In this document: piece after piece, positions 22,890 through 33,489 of the stretch | How positions within the stretch are numbered: position 1 is the first letter of the stretch | Layout of the letters: each line of letters begins with the position of its first letter | Source of the DNA: Larix kaempferi | Taxonomy: Eukaryota > Streptophyta > Pinopsida > Pinales > Pinaceae | Reading direction: 5' to 3' | DNA: 64,000 bases | Assembly: GCA_027924585.1 (NCBI GenBank) | Contig: BSBM01000712.1 | Location: 1,932,001-1,996,000 of the forward strand | The notes under the pieces: model-generated | What the model was told of the DNA's origin: nothing | Database searches by the model: none | The model's input: the letters and a program-made list of their open reading frames with translations, nothing else | Program-made: the position numbers and the translations under genes

Positions 22890-23240
22890 AAAGTATCAGG
22901 GAGGAGGTCATTGATAAGACAACATGTTGGTGCTATTTTGATGGTGCCTCCCAAGGTAAGCCTGGAGAGGGAGGGGATGGTGGCATCATGTTCCTATCTA
23001 ATTTTTTTTGGTTTAAATTTGTATTAGGGATTGGTAGAGCTTCCAACAATCAAGCCGAAAAGAAGCCTCCAGAAAAATATCATTTTAAGGCCTCTCTTTG
23101 AAGATATTCTCAGATATATGGGTCTTTTTCAGTCAATCTATTTTAACCATATCTAATCTATTTTAACCATATATATAAAGAAGGGAATCATGTTGTAGAC
23201 TACCTTTCTAAACAGGGATTACAAGTGGTAGATGGCATGT
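22890..23240 (+). pseudogene. RNase H domain of the LINE
   Basis: It starts TCWCYFDGASQGKPGEGGDG, the first strand of plant LINE RNase H with its catalytic aspartate, and continues with RASNNQAEKKPPE, the helix region where N-x-A-E is expected. The later part GNHVVDYLSKQG (about 23180-23215) corresponds to the C-terminal N-x-x-A-D-x-L-S/A block. One or two frame problems occur in between. It extends the LINE annotated at 19860-23395. Confidence 0.75.
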
Positions 23241-23407
23241 GGAGAATCTTGGAAAGCACGAAGAACTCTATCAATGAGCTTGGATTGTTTTGCGTTGCTT
23301 CTACAAACACATCTATTTTGTATAATATAATTTATTTTTAATATAATAAATTCTGCTTTTTTCGTGGAAAAAAATAATTTCATAACTTTTAATTGTAATA
23401 TAATTTT

Positions 23408-23554
23408 TTTTTTTTCAAAATATAATAAAGTTTGGGGGAATTGAACCCAACCCTACCCAGAACTTTCTGGGTAGCTTGGGCTTCCTTCACTCGATGAGCT
23501 ACAATATTTGGCCCATTTTTTGCCCATAAAATTTATTCAATTTACATGTAGTTC
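23408..23554 (-). mobile_element. tRNA-derived SINE-like element
   Basis: On the minus strand the sequence carries a box A-like TAGCTCATCGAG and a box B GGTTCAATTCC about 45 bases further on, followed by a poly(A) run (the T-run at 23403-23416 on plus). A 12-bp direct repeat TAATATAATTTT flanks it (23396-23407 and 23555-23566). Between the boxes, TACCCAGAAAGTTCTGGGTA can form a 9-bp hairpin. The A/T-rich flanking repeat could be chance, and box A lies further from the 5' end than in a canonical tRNA. A degenerate tRNA gene is the alternative. Confidence 0.5.
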
Positions 23555-23956
23555 TAATATAATTTTATATCATATCCATAATATTCGAACCATGAGGCAA
23601 GTTGTAATTATAATTAAAAAATAGTACTTATTTAAGCAATTTTCAAATGGGAAGTACATAATTTTTCGATTCATTTTTATGGAATTCGGTGAGTGAAAAC
23701 AGTCCATTTACTTTTGATTCGATTCTTTTTGTATGGAATTCGGTGATTGAAAATGGTAATTTTTTTTTGATTGTACAAATAGATTCGGCGTCCTCGTTCC
23801 ACAGCGAACCACACAATTTAAGGTCTTGTAAAAAATTACGATCGGATTTTGAAAAGCTAAAAATCTATACCAAAAATTATCTAATCTTTAGACTAGACCA
23901 GAATCTTCTCCTCTGCATAAGAAGATATCAGAATGTATTAAATAAATCTGAAAGGA

Positions 23957-24032
23957 ACGGACTAAATGTACAGACAGCCCTGCAGCCCTGAAAGGAACGG
24001 ACTAAATGTGCAGCCAGCCCTGCTACTCTGAT
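23957..24032. repeat. Small tandem duplication, about 40 bp
   Basis: CTGAAAGGAACGGACTAAATGT followed by a CAG-rich CAGCCCTGC end occurs twice in direct succession downstream of the BAHD gene. Confidence 0.75.
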
Positions 24033-24288
24033 AACATGGAATGCGCCCTGCACCTTTCGTTCAGAAGAGTGGATAATACCTAGTATACAATAAGCCGCTC
24101 CATTTAAGAGCTTCCTAGTCTAAATCAAATATTAAATGTCTACCTGGAGGTTCACGGGTTACAAATTACTATGTTTAGTAATTTAGTACATATTAGTATT
24201 CTTCTCAAATTGATCGTGTCCATGCAAACTTGTCAGAAGAGCTGAGATCATAGACCGGCCGTCCAGTACATGCAATGAGACTGCAGGT

Positions 24289-25849
24289 TTACAAGAGCCG
24301 AGGGACTGACTGTTCAGGGAAAAGGAAGCGTGGGTCAGTCTCCAAGGCGGCCATGAAAGCAGGCATAAGACAAATCTCTACAACCACACTTCCTGTTCCT
24401 TCGCTCTCCGGATATGCAGACATTTTACCATCAAACTTGTTTGCCCATCCACTCCTTACAGCAACCGGTCTTCCCCATCCAAAATCATTGTCGTACATTG
24501 CAAATCTTGGAGAACTTCCCATCATCACACTGTTATCGCGAATGCTTCTATCTAGCTTCACTACAGTAGGGTGCTGTTTATATTTTTGCAGCTCCGCCCT
24601 AATGTTGCCATCGCGGTGTGGCCATATGATGCGATGCAGCAAACCCGCTGCGGAAGAGATATCGCAGGCCAGGAGCTCCCCTGCGGTTACTGTGGTGCTA
24701 ACAATTTGTATGGCGTTGCCGAAGTAAGAGTAAGGCAGCGGTGGAGTCAATCTGGGCCGGCAGTTCACTGCGAGCTTGAAGGTCGTCGGCTCGTCGGGAG
24801 GCAGGCCACGAGCCCGTGTGATTGCCTGCCATATGTGGGCAGAGAGTGCCTGGAACGACGAGATTATAATTGGGCTTTCTGAATTCTTTCGGTTGGCTCT
24901 GTCCTTTAGCCTCGAGATCGTCTCCTTGCTGAAGTGAAATATCTTTTCTCTCAGCACAGGCGGGGAGAACTTCTCAATCGTTTCGGTTTTGGGCAGGTTC
25001 AGAGCTATCCGGGACCCTTTTATGTCGAAACACCGGCTGTGAAGAGGCGGGTGAGGAATTGTGACCGCTCCTCTGCAGAAATCCGCCCATGAGTTTATGA
25101 AATGCCAGAGTGAAGTCCCGTCTACGACCGCGTGGTTGATTGAGAAGCCTATTGCAATTCCATCTCTCAGCTTCGTTACCTGAACAAAATCAAATTCAGA
25201 AAACAAGTATGAGAAACAGAAACAGAAAACGAAAACCATTGAGTCCTTTTTCTGGTCAAAGTGAATTTACAATTTTCCATTCACAGAGCCTTTAGTCTAT
25301 ACAGAAAATAGGCACAAAGGCTAAATGAATATTTTAGTTCCAGATGAAAAACGAGTAATACTTTTAGGATTTAGAAGCGCGTGAACTCACCTGGACCACC
25401 AGCAAAGGGAGAAAATGACCGTTAACATTGATAGCGCCATCGAGAGCAAACAATTGGCGAACGACCGGGCCAACCTCCGCCTCCATTATTTCTTGAATCC
25501 CGACATCTGGTGCGGATGCTTCGATCAAATCCGCGCCGGCATCGTTACAGTCGATATACACAACGCCATCCGAAGCAGTGAGCAGCCTTCCCGCCAACGG
25601 GTAAAAGTAGACCAGGGATTCCGAGAGGCTCTTCTTCAGAAGCTCCACCACCGAAACGAAGTGCTGATCGACGGAGGGCAGGTCGTATAAAAGACCTTTC
25701 TGAATGTAATCGCAGCAGAGCATCTGCAAATCGGAAGGGCAGAGCTTGCATTGCTGCTGGGGCTGTGAGGGACGAGCTGGGATTACCGTTGATTTTCGGC
25801 CCAGGCGGACCAGTGGGTGTCTCGAGGGGATTTGGGCTACAGCAGACAT
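24289..25849 (-). CDS. BAHD-family acyltransferase (two exons, intact)
   Basis: Transfers an acyl group from acyl-CoA to an alcohol or amine; BAHD enzymes act in the cytosol in specialised or cutin/phenolic metabolism. Exon 1 is 25849-25391 (153 codons) and exon 2 is 25179-24289, giving about 449 residues, normal for the family. The acyl-transfer motif HAVVD (H169) lies just after the splice junction and the structural DFGWG motif is at about residues 385-389. The intron (25180-25390) has GT and AG ends, is in phase 0 and sits after a glutamine, the position of the conserved BAHD intron. The chosen start MSAVAQIPSRHPL gives a normal N-terminus; an upstream in-frame ATG at 25876 adds nine residues. 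The sequence resembles the Arabidopsis At3g50280/EPS1/DCR-like group more than hydroxycinnamoyl transferases. The substrate cannot be told from sequence. It is the only intact host gene here. Confidence 0.92.
25180..25390 (-). other. Single intron of the BAHD gene
   Basis: 211 bp on the minus strand, starting GTGAGTTC after exon end CCAG and ending TTTTGTTCAG before GTAACGAAGC. It is AT-rich and contains in-frame stops if read through. Joining the exons gives the continuous segment LLVVQ-VTKLRDG expected at this position. Confidence 0.9.
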
Positions 25850-25929
25850 GGCGTACAGATTAAAGGCTTGCAACAATATGGCGTCTTGGCGTCTTGGTGT
25901 CTTTTGTAATTTGGATTAGAAATGCAACC

Positions 25930-25939
25930 ATTTATATAG
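25930..25939 (-). promoter_or_regulatory. TATA box of the BAHD gene
   Basis: CTATATAAAT on the minus strand, about 80 bp upstream of the start codon, leaving room for a transcription start and a leader of about 50 nt. The leader holds a short repeated CCAAGACG motif near 25885-25900. Confidence 0.75.
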
Positions 25940-25949
25940 CCTCCACATC

Positions 25950-26650
25950 CCACAGGAAAGGCGGAAATGATAAATTAATGTCTCTTTATTGGCTGACAGA
26001 ATTATTAAATAAGTTAGTATGGTCTTCACAGACCATAAGAGGTATTATTAATTTAATAAGCATATATTGAGAGCATGGCGTTACTTATTATACGCAAAAT
26101 TTTACAAAACTAGTTCAATCTGGCATGACTTATTTTAATCAGATATTTCGAAGTCTACGCTTACCCTAGTTAATTCCATTTAACTAAACATGTAGATTTC
26201 AGGTTATTCTTCTATTTAATACTGGGAAAAATTCTACATTATTTGAGGGTAAACCAAGTTTACAATCTGTAAGGGTATTGGTTTAAGTTTTGTCACGAAA
26301 TTTAATCACTTAAAATAGTTTTGGTTTGGAAATAGTTTTGGTTTGGGGTGAGTTTTGGTAGGAATTTGGTAAAATGAATTTTTTTTGTATTTAAACTGTA
26401 TTTTTAAATCTATAAATAGATTCAGCACCTTCAAGAATATCCTCAATGTACTCAAATTATGCAATTTCCATAACTAATATATGTGACTCTAAGATTTTTT
26501 AAAGATTTCCAATCTCAGAAGGTTGAAAACGTAGAATATTTAGACTACACTTAGTTTGTTGATAGTTCGTAAATAAATAAACTTTCATGTAAATCAACTA
26601 TAAGGCTCTTAACTAGTCATGAGTTTTAAGTTATATTTAAAAAAACCTTG
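25950..26650. other. AT-rich upstream region of the BAHD gene
   Basis: No coding sequence is evident. A segment at about 26380-26540 (CTATAAATAGATTCAGCACC and onwards) resembles 41960-42110, indicating an old dispersed repeat. Confidence 0.5.
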
Positions 26651-26651
26651 C

Positions 26652-27141
26652 TGTTTGTCCTTTGTATTGATGGCCAAAGCACTTTCCATAAGATCATATT
26701 AAGTACAAGTTTAATTTTTATTTAATTATTTAAATATGTATATTTAACTTTTATGTCTAAAATGATAAAATCTATCATAATTGAATTGTCAATTGATATT
26801 AAGGACAATTATCATTGAATATTTCTTAATTAATTTAAAATAATTTTAAGTCTTACTTCAAAACCAATTAACATTTATTTAATTATATATATTTTGTTTG
26901 TTTATCCCTTGTATGGATGGTAGAGGCACTTTTAGTAAGATCAAGTTAAATCTATATATTAAATCATCATACAAGTTTAACTTTCATTTAATTATATAAA
27001 TAGATATATTTAATTTTTATATTTAAAATAGTAAAATTTATCATAACTAAATTGTTAATTAATATTAAAGACAATTATCATTAAATGTTTCTAACTAATC
27101 TAAAATAATTTTAAATCTTATTTCAAAACTATTTATTTATG
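26652..27141. repeat. Diverged tandem duplication, unit about 243 bp
   Basis: Copy 1 starts near 26652 and copy 2 near 26895. They share TTGTATTGATGG/TTGTATGGATGG, ATACAAGTTTAACTTTCATTTAATTAT-like sequence and GACAATTATCATT. Substitutions and small indels are common, so the duplication is old. It is very AT-rich with no coding potential. Confidence 0.75.
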
Positions 27142-28026
27142 TATATATAAAGAGAAAAAAAGTCCACAATATAAACACACAATCTCCAAAAATAATTCTC
27201 ATTATTAATTCATTTAAACCACAATTAATAGAAATTAAAGGATATACATGAAGCTAGATCATTTATTTCATATACTTATATTTTAAGTTTTTAATTTAAA
27301 AATATTATAATATTTGTTTTTAATTATAAAAATAATTTTATTTTAAATGTACTTAGTATGATGGAGATGTTATCATATAAGTAAGTAGCATTTAGGTCAT
27401 TATATTTTGGTTTTCAAAGCTAACAAGTTGCAAAGATTATTATTTTATAAATATTATATAAATGGCTTTTTTTTGTAAGTTAGAACATTATATTATTGTA
27501 TACAAAAAATATATATATAAAGCCTAGCATGGCCTTGGGGAGAGAACTCAATCTATTTCATAAGCAATGACAAGTTACACTTTATTTATAGCTTTGTCAA
27601 GCTTGACTAAAACTCTTGTTCACCACTAGACTCAAACTTGCTTTAACTAGACTAAAGATTTCTATTTTCATCTTCCAAGTCATTTCCTTCAGACTCAAAA
27701 AAATTATTTGCATGCGCAAATCAGTTTCTTGATTACATAGCAAACGACTGTGGGACATTACTACTGAATCTGCATTCTTCAGGACTGAAAATTGTCGATG
27801 TAGAACCGACTGAAATACCAACAAAGAAACATACGGTCAATAAAGAGCCTATGTGGAACCAACTAAAAAACCAGCAGAGAAGCATATGGCCAATAGAGAG
27901 CCAATATAGAATTGACTGAAAAAACCCATCACAAAGCATATGGTCAATCGCGAACCAATTGGACATACAACATAAAGCATAACATTCCATGACATATGTT
28001 AACCAAAAGACAAGTCACCTTGCATC
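27142..28026. other. AT-rich sequence without recognisable features
   Basis: Low-complexity A/T runs to about 27530, followed by a segment (27780-27960) in which a short AAACCAGCAGAGAAGCATATGG-like unit recurs two or three times with variation. No domain is recognised on either strand. Confidence 0.5.
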
Positions 28027-28785
28027 CTAGCAATGTGAACTCACCTCCAAGAGACTCTTTTCCAAGTAGTGACGATGTGGTGGAGGCTCCAAAGCTTTGG
28101 ATTCCCTCTCCTTTGGTGCAACAACCTCTTCGCCCCCTTGAGTCACCTTTGTAGCCTCCCCTTCCTCTTTCACCTCCAACTTCACACTTTTGGCACCTTC
28201 ACATTGCTGCATATGAATCCTTGGATCGATGGTTGGAGGAGCGTCAAGAAACTGTAGCAGGGGAATATGTAGCGCCTCTACAATTTCCAGCACCTACTCG
28301 ATAACACCTTGGACTCGGAGATCAAGAGCATGGGTCTTTTCCTGCATTTTCTCCCTGCGATTTCTCGCCTCATTCTTGATATCGATCAACACATCTATCA
28401 GGGTAGACAAATGGTCTTACATTGCCCCTCCCTTTGGCACAATGCGGACGCGTTGGTGGCCACCACACTGGCTTGAAGCTCTTAACCTTTGTCTCACCAT
28501 TCCATCGATGTTGTCGCGATGGACTGAGAATGAAATCCCACCACCTCTGCAACACTCCAGGAGCAACACAATAGAAAGAATGAGAATAGGAAGTTCACTG
28601 CTTCGGTGGTCAAGCCCATAAACCCATCCCTCACTGAGATCATAACATCCCATCACCATTATTACCACTAGGTTGGTGAGCAGACGAGGCTCAAGTTTGA
28701 ATGGATAGAGGTGACGGGATGTAATTTCCCTCCTCCTCGGGTCTATCTCCCACCGACATACCCATCCTTTCACCATTAATGCCAT
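28027..28785 (-). pseudogene. Decayed ORF of unknown family, coiled-coil part
   Basis: One minus-strand frame runs for about 250 codons with only two stops, at 28417 and about 28300. The central part is charged and heptad-like (IDIKNEARNRREKMQEKTHA). The C-terminal part is rich in Glu, Lys and Pro. Such composition with a single preserved frame suggests a former coding region, perhaps a retroelement gag or extra ORF. I recognise no named domain, and the frame may be partly chance. Confidence 0.35.
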
Positions 28786-28799
28786 TCTCCTGCACTAAC

Positions 28800-29149
28800 A
28801 CCCCATTCAAGGAGTTATAGAATTGAACTTTACTATACATACAGCAAGGGCATTGTTAAGAGAAATTGCATTTTATTCTCTTCCTTTTTAGTATCACAAA
28901 GATTAGAAACCTTTTTTTCCCATGACATTTTAGATCTTGTGCTATTAATTTCACTCTGAGGCTAGTGTTGTTTACTATTGATTTTCTTTTTTGAACTAGT
29001 AATATAAGAAACATGGTTTGGATTTTCTAACCCGGGGTTAGCAATCTCATCATAGTACATTATCTTTATCTTATTATCTATCTTATTTTAACAATGTTTT
29101 TTTCTTTTTCTTTTAGCTGGGATAATTGATCTCTTTATAGTACATTAAC
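28800..29149. other. Sequence without recognisable features
   Basis: No open frame, repeat or regulatory element stands out on either strand. Confidence 0.5.
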
Positions 29150-29450
29150 TTTTTCTTATTCTCTATTTCTTTGTGGCACCATAATTTCTCTTTAAATCTG
29201 GTTGTGATAGTGCTTTTGATATTATTGATCACGAATCCTCTAATGGTTTAGCATGGAAACACCATCCTTGTGACAACCTCAAGTAACTTTTACTCGAATT
29301 TGAAGCAATGATAGGAAGAATTTTACCCTTCATAAACAATTACCTTATGCTTGTACATTATTTACCTTTAAAAAGAAAATCGAATAAGGGGTATTGTTCT
29401 TAATTTTATGATTATAAACGGTAAAGCAATTTTGGATTGGGTCAATATAT

Positions 29451-29499
<49 letters not shown>

Positions 29500-29810
29500 A
29501 CAACTCCAAACTTCAAACCATAAAATATATTTGGAATAACAAGGTTATCAAAGACGACTTTCTTTTACTCTTAGAACTAGAGATCCACTTCTTCATAGTT
29601 ATTCTCAAAACTAATTTTTTTTTTCCAACCTCCAATATCAATCACTTTCTCCACACTATAGTTCTAGTTGAGGTTGTGATGCAAGTCAACTCCAAGATAC
29701 TTGTACAAATTAACTTCATATAAGTTGTTATTGTCATACATAAAATTTGGGAAAGTAATCTTCTTGGACTTTGTGATCATAATCTTAGTTGTTTTTAATA
29801 TAAACTAGTA
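29150..29810 (-). pseudogene. Fossil LINE reverse transcriptase, thumb region
   Basis: Too broken for a long ORF, but reading the minus strand from about 29800 gives KTTKIMITKSKK, LYKYLGVDLHHNLN, VEKVIDIGGWKK and FDNLVIPNIFYGLKFGVV. This matches the thumb region downstream of the catalytic core in one group of plant non-LTR reverse transcriptases (YKYLGV and LVTPVILYG-type blocks). Further on (about 29450-29350) IQNCFTVYNHKIKNNTPYSI continues the same protein. An (AT)n microsatellite splits it and several stops are present. Confidence 0.6.
29453..29496. repeat. (AT)n microsatellite
   Basis: About 22 uninterrupted AT units lying inside the fossil LINE RT. Confidence 0.95.
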
Positions 29811-29994
29811 TATATTCATGTTAACTTTATATAAACTAAGAATTTACAACTCTGAAGGAGGGTAGGGTATGTACACCTCCATACACTTTAGCAATCAAAT
29901 CACGACATGAAAGGGATCCATTGACCCACAAATAAGGGATCCTCATACACCAATTTTCTGTCTTCCTATACCACGACCTTACAAATTAGATTAC

Positions 29995-30013
29995 TATTAT
30001 TATTATTATTATT
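29995..30013. repeat. (ATT)n microsatellite
   Basis: Six uninterrupted ATT units. Confidence 0.9.
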
Positions 30014-30118
30014 GATATGTATCGAAAAAGATTAGGTGCAAACCTCCCATTGCTTAAAAGACTAGAGGTTAATATGGAGCTATGCTAGTATTTTTATGTT
30101 ATGTTTTTCACTCTTTTA

Positions 30119-30357
30119 CTTTTTATTTGTTGGCAAGAGAACCCATATTCTACAGGGTTAGCCTTTGGTTTGAGAAACCATATGTAGGGGCATCTAAGCC
30201 ATCAAAATCACCCAAGGATCACACCTAGCCTGGACCACACCACCCATTAACATGGCTAGATTTTAGGTGTCTCCTCCCACTAGCGTGGAGTTTCAAACCC
30301 TAGACCGCCCAACAAAGGAAATTCCTTGAAACCAATTGCGCTAGTGAGACTTGAAGT
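30119..30357 (-). mobile_element. tRNA-derived SINE with target-site duplications
   Basis: On the minus strand the head has a box A-like TAGCGCAATTGGTTTCAAGG and a box B-like GGTTTGAAACTCC, about 35 bases apart, followed by a unique body and an A-rich tail (AACAAATAAAAAG). The element is flanked by a 15-bp direct repeat with one mismatch, TTTTTCACTCTTTTA at 30104-30118 and TTTTTCACTTTTTTA at 30358-30372. About 239 bp is a usual plant SINE length. Mobilisation would require LINE enzymes such as those of the L1-type copies nearby. Confidence 0.8.
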
Positions 30358-30379
30358 TTTTTCACTTTTTTATTACATT

Positions 30380-31800
30380 AGAGATTGGATTTCATTTTTT
30401 TTTCAATTTTAGTTTATTAATAGCACGCTCCTTTTATTTTTTCAAGTAAAACCTTGTGGGGAAACTCAGGGTATGCTTCCACATATTTGTGAATGACATC
30501 CTTAGTAGACCAAACAACGTAAGCATGCTTAACCCACTAAGACTTCAACTAAACACTTGCTAAGAAAAAATTAGCCAAAATTTCAATAACATTGACAACA
30601 ACCAATTGAACTAAACCCTTAAACTATTAACCTTATCTACCTACCAACATAATTCATTTCATCCATACTAAAATACAAAATATACCTAACTTACTAAACT
30701 ACAAAATATGCCTAGCTTTTATAATTTTAGTTTTATGCATTTTTTTTATTGTTATAATCAACTATAATTCCAAAATCATGGGCCTAGCTCTTCATTTCTA
30801 CTGTTTGAGAGTAAATTAAAACATTCATTTCTAATAATAAAGGGTATTATTCACTTTACCATTACACCACACATTGATATGTGTACTGAGAAGCACCTTC
30901 CTTGGTTGAAAGGAAAATTCTATTGGTGACATGCATATAATCTGTACACCCCTGCCCATCAAACATATGTGTATTATAAGTAATGTCCTTCTCGATATAA
31001 TACATAAGATTCTTATCCAACCTATGCATAGATGGCAACCTTCACGTAATAGTTGTAATCCTCTTGGGTCTATCCTTTCTCTTTAGCGTAAGTGTTGTCC
31101 ATAGGCCTGCTCTCCCATATGGACAACTTGCTCAACTACCAAATAAAGACTAGGCCATCCCATGTGGTGTTCAAAAGATGGTGACTAGGTTCATAGCACT
31201 TATCATTATAAATCAATTTGGAAAAACTATGGGTGCAGGGCCACTTATTATATGGAAAATCTAGCACGTACACCTCATATTCAGCTTCTATTCCATGGAA
31301 TGAGTGGAAATGCCATAAAAAGACAAAAAGAGAAGTTTACATCAAGGACTACTTTGTGAAATACCAGCATGTGAGAAAAGAGCATTTTTATGCTATGAAA
31401 ACAAATATACTTATTTCTAAGTTCTTTCCTATGTTGCAAATTCTATTATTTAATGCCTTTGTTACTAGCATTCATGATTGAAGATACCGCAAACAAGAGG
31501 GGGGTCGTATTTAAAGATTATTGAGAATAATGTGCCATGTTAATTTATATAAAAGTGATCACGAAAGCCAAAGCCTAAGTGGCTATAATATGTTCAAGAT
31601 TCCCACCAAGCATATGTGAAGAATATGAAGCCTTCCGAACAGGAAGCTTGATATTTTGCAACTTTATAATATTCGTGCATAATCCTTCCTTGAACTAAAT
31701 ACAACGCCAACATCATTATAGAATTTGACTTTATTGAATTTACTTTTATATATATTTGGAGCGAATTAGAGCCTTGTCACAACTATGTCTTTGGTTGGTT
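30380..31800. other. AT-rich intergenic sequence
   Basis: Short open frames (for example 31218-31481, plus) lack recognisable domains and codon bias. No clear repeats or element termini are seen. Confidence 0.45.
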
Positions 31801-31809
31801 TGCAATTAA

Positions 31810-33235
31810 AACTCATTTAAAAAACTAGAGATGATTGTGGGGTCATTCGATTGTGGGGTCATTCCTTTGGAAGAAATATAGTGGGAAGAGGGTTAGTTAT
31901 GGTGACAAACTAGAGAGGATTGTGGGGTCATTCCTTTGGAAGAAATATAGTGGGAAGAGGGTTAGTTATGGTGATATGTAATTTTTAATTTTTTTTTAAA
32001 GTTAGAGGGTGGTTTGGTTTTGGGGTTGATTAATGTTTTATGTTAACGAAACTTTAAAATTTTAAATTGATAGTTTAATATATTGATGGTGTAGGTTTTT
32101 GGAAGTTTTCCATAATTCACAAGGAAAAAGAGATTAAGTAAGTTTTATATATGTTTTGATTTTTGTGGCATCATCTTAGCCTCTCATTTGATTCATCATT
32201 AAAAGTATATGGGAAAGCTCGAAACATGTAGCCATATGGATTTCTTAGAGCTTTCAAAGATGCATAAGAGGATGGGATCTCTCTTTCCACCAAATGGGAA
32301 AGCTGGAAAGATGTAGCTATATGATTTTCTTAGAGCTTTCAAATATGCATAAGAGCATAGGATCTCCCTTTCCACCAAATCTAGGGAGGGAAGCTGCAAG
32401 GCCAATGTTTGGTGGAACTTAAAAAGTTTTAAGGAAAACATTTTTGTAAAAAGGGCATCTTCTTATGGAGGGACCTTTGTGTTCAACAAATAGGATAAGG
32501 ATTGAATATAATATAGCAATAAAACAACATTTAACACCAATATATCATGTTTTTATTAAAGAGATCTGGAACCTCAACTAGGTATAGGGATTTACAAAAT
32601 GAATAATATCTTACATGGGCCCGAGAGACTAGGTAGTGGCCTTATGAGAATTCCATTAATGGTTTTCATTTTTATTTTTTTTACTTTCTCATGCATGATA
32701 AGACACCTTTGGACCCTCTTTGATTCTATGATGGCTCACTTCAAATCCAAAGTTTTAGTGAGTTACTTGTTTGAGCAAGGTGTGGTCTTGTCAAGTTTCT
32801 TACAAAATTTGAGTATTTACATGGTTGGTGATTTGTAGGGTTTACCTACTAAAGACAAATGCACTAAATGTTAAATTTGTGCTAAAACATAGTTTCTCAA
32901 ACATATTTTATGAGACTGTCGATTTGCTAAGAAATGTTGGGATCATGTCAAACAAAAAATTTCACACATATTTCAAAGTATAACTCATTGAAAAGCAACA
33001 ATATTTGGTGCAAGTTGCATGATAAATGTCAAATTGTGCTAAAACTAAATCTCTCAAACATATTTATAGGATTTCTAATTTGCTCAAAAGTGTTGGGAAC
33101 ATGTCCAACATTAATTTTCATTCATATTTCAAGGTATAACTCATTGGAGAGAAATGATATTTCGTACAACTTGCATAAATGCCAAATTTGTGCTAAAATT
33201 AAGTTTCTCAAACATCTTTTATGTTAGTGTAAATT
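31810..33235 (+). pseudogene. Remnant of a LINE ORF2 C-terminal half, with internal duplications
   Basis: A plus frame near 31910 reads LERIVGSFLWKKYSGKRVSYGD, like the plant LINE segment downstream of RT. Near 32840 LPTKDKCTKC and then FLKHIL and FAKKCWDHVK recall the zf-RVT cysteine cluster. The remnant is expanded by tandem duplications: a 68-bp unit (31822-31977, marker CTTTGGAAG at 31865 and 31933), an 85-bp unit (from 32210 and 32295), and a unit of about 155 bp (32870-33235, marker AACATATTT/AACATCTTT after TTTCTCA). It is highly decayed and the assignment rests on short motifs. Confidence 0.45.
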
Positions 33236-33264
33236 TACTTGAAAACATGTCAAGCTTAAATTTA

Positions 33265-33462
33265 TGTTAGATGCCTAATCCTTAGGGATTACGGTGAATT
33301 GTACATATTAGTATTATTAGTTATTTATAAGTAATATGAAGAGTCATCGTGAAGTCCAAAACACCTCTTCGAATATGAAACCTAAGGTCGTATCTAAATG
33401 ATTTTATAAGTGATTTTGAATAATTCAATTCATTCAAGCCTGGATTTATTTAAGGCTTCTCA
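33265..33462 (+). repeat. 5' LTR of the copia element
   Basis: It shares with 40270-40484 the blocks CCTTAGGGATTA, AGTAATATGAA and GGTGAAGTCCAAAA-like sequence. It ends GGCTTCTCA. The 3' copy carries an extra duplicated TATTAAGATTATTAATTATT unit. Confidence 0.88.
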
Positions 33463-33463
33463 A

Positions 33464-33475
33464 TGGTATCAGAGC
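33464..33475 (+). other. Primer-binding site (tRNA-iMet)
   Basis: TGGTATCAGAGC one base after the LTR end, the standard primer site of plant copia elements. Confidence 0.92.
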
Positions 33476-33489
33476 ACTTGTTGTTTAAA

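Larger units (their letters stand above)
19860..23395 (+). mobile_element. 5'-truncated plant L1-type LINE
   Basis: Non-LTR element with ORF2 in pieces. The endonuclease end (SNHFPIFLEL, about 19896) and PFKFNASWLE (about 19955) are followed by the WLKLGDHNTKYFHHF block, RT, a zf-RVT cysteine cluster (CPLCQTAPESIDHIFVKCPY, about 22560-22620) and an RNase H start (WCYFDGASQGKPGEGGDGG, about 22930). It ends in A/T-rich sequence near 23340-23395. The usual ORF1 and most of the endonuclease are missing, so the copy is 5'-truncated. Frameshifts and stops are frequent. Target-site duplications could not be identified with confidence. Confidence 0.8.

Noticed and set aside
23436-23510. Functional tRNA gene
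   Set aside because: Cloverleaf stems do not close properly, box A is displaced and a poly(A)-like tail follows; SINE or tRNA relic is more likely.
24275-24882. Plus-strand open frames
   Set aside because: Antisense to exon 2 of the BAHD gene, without recognisable domains.
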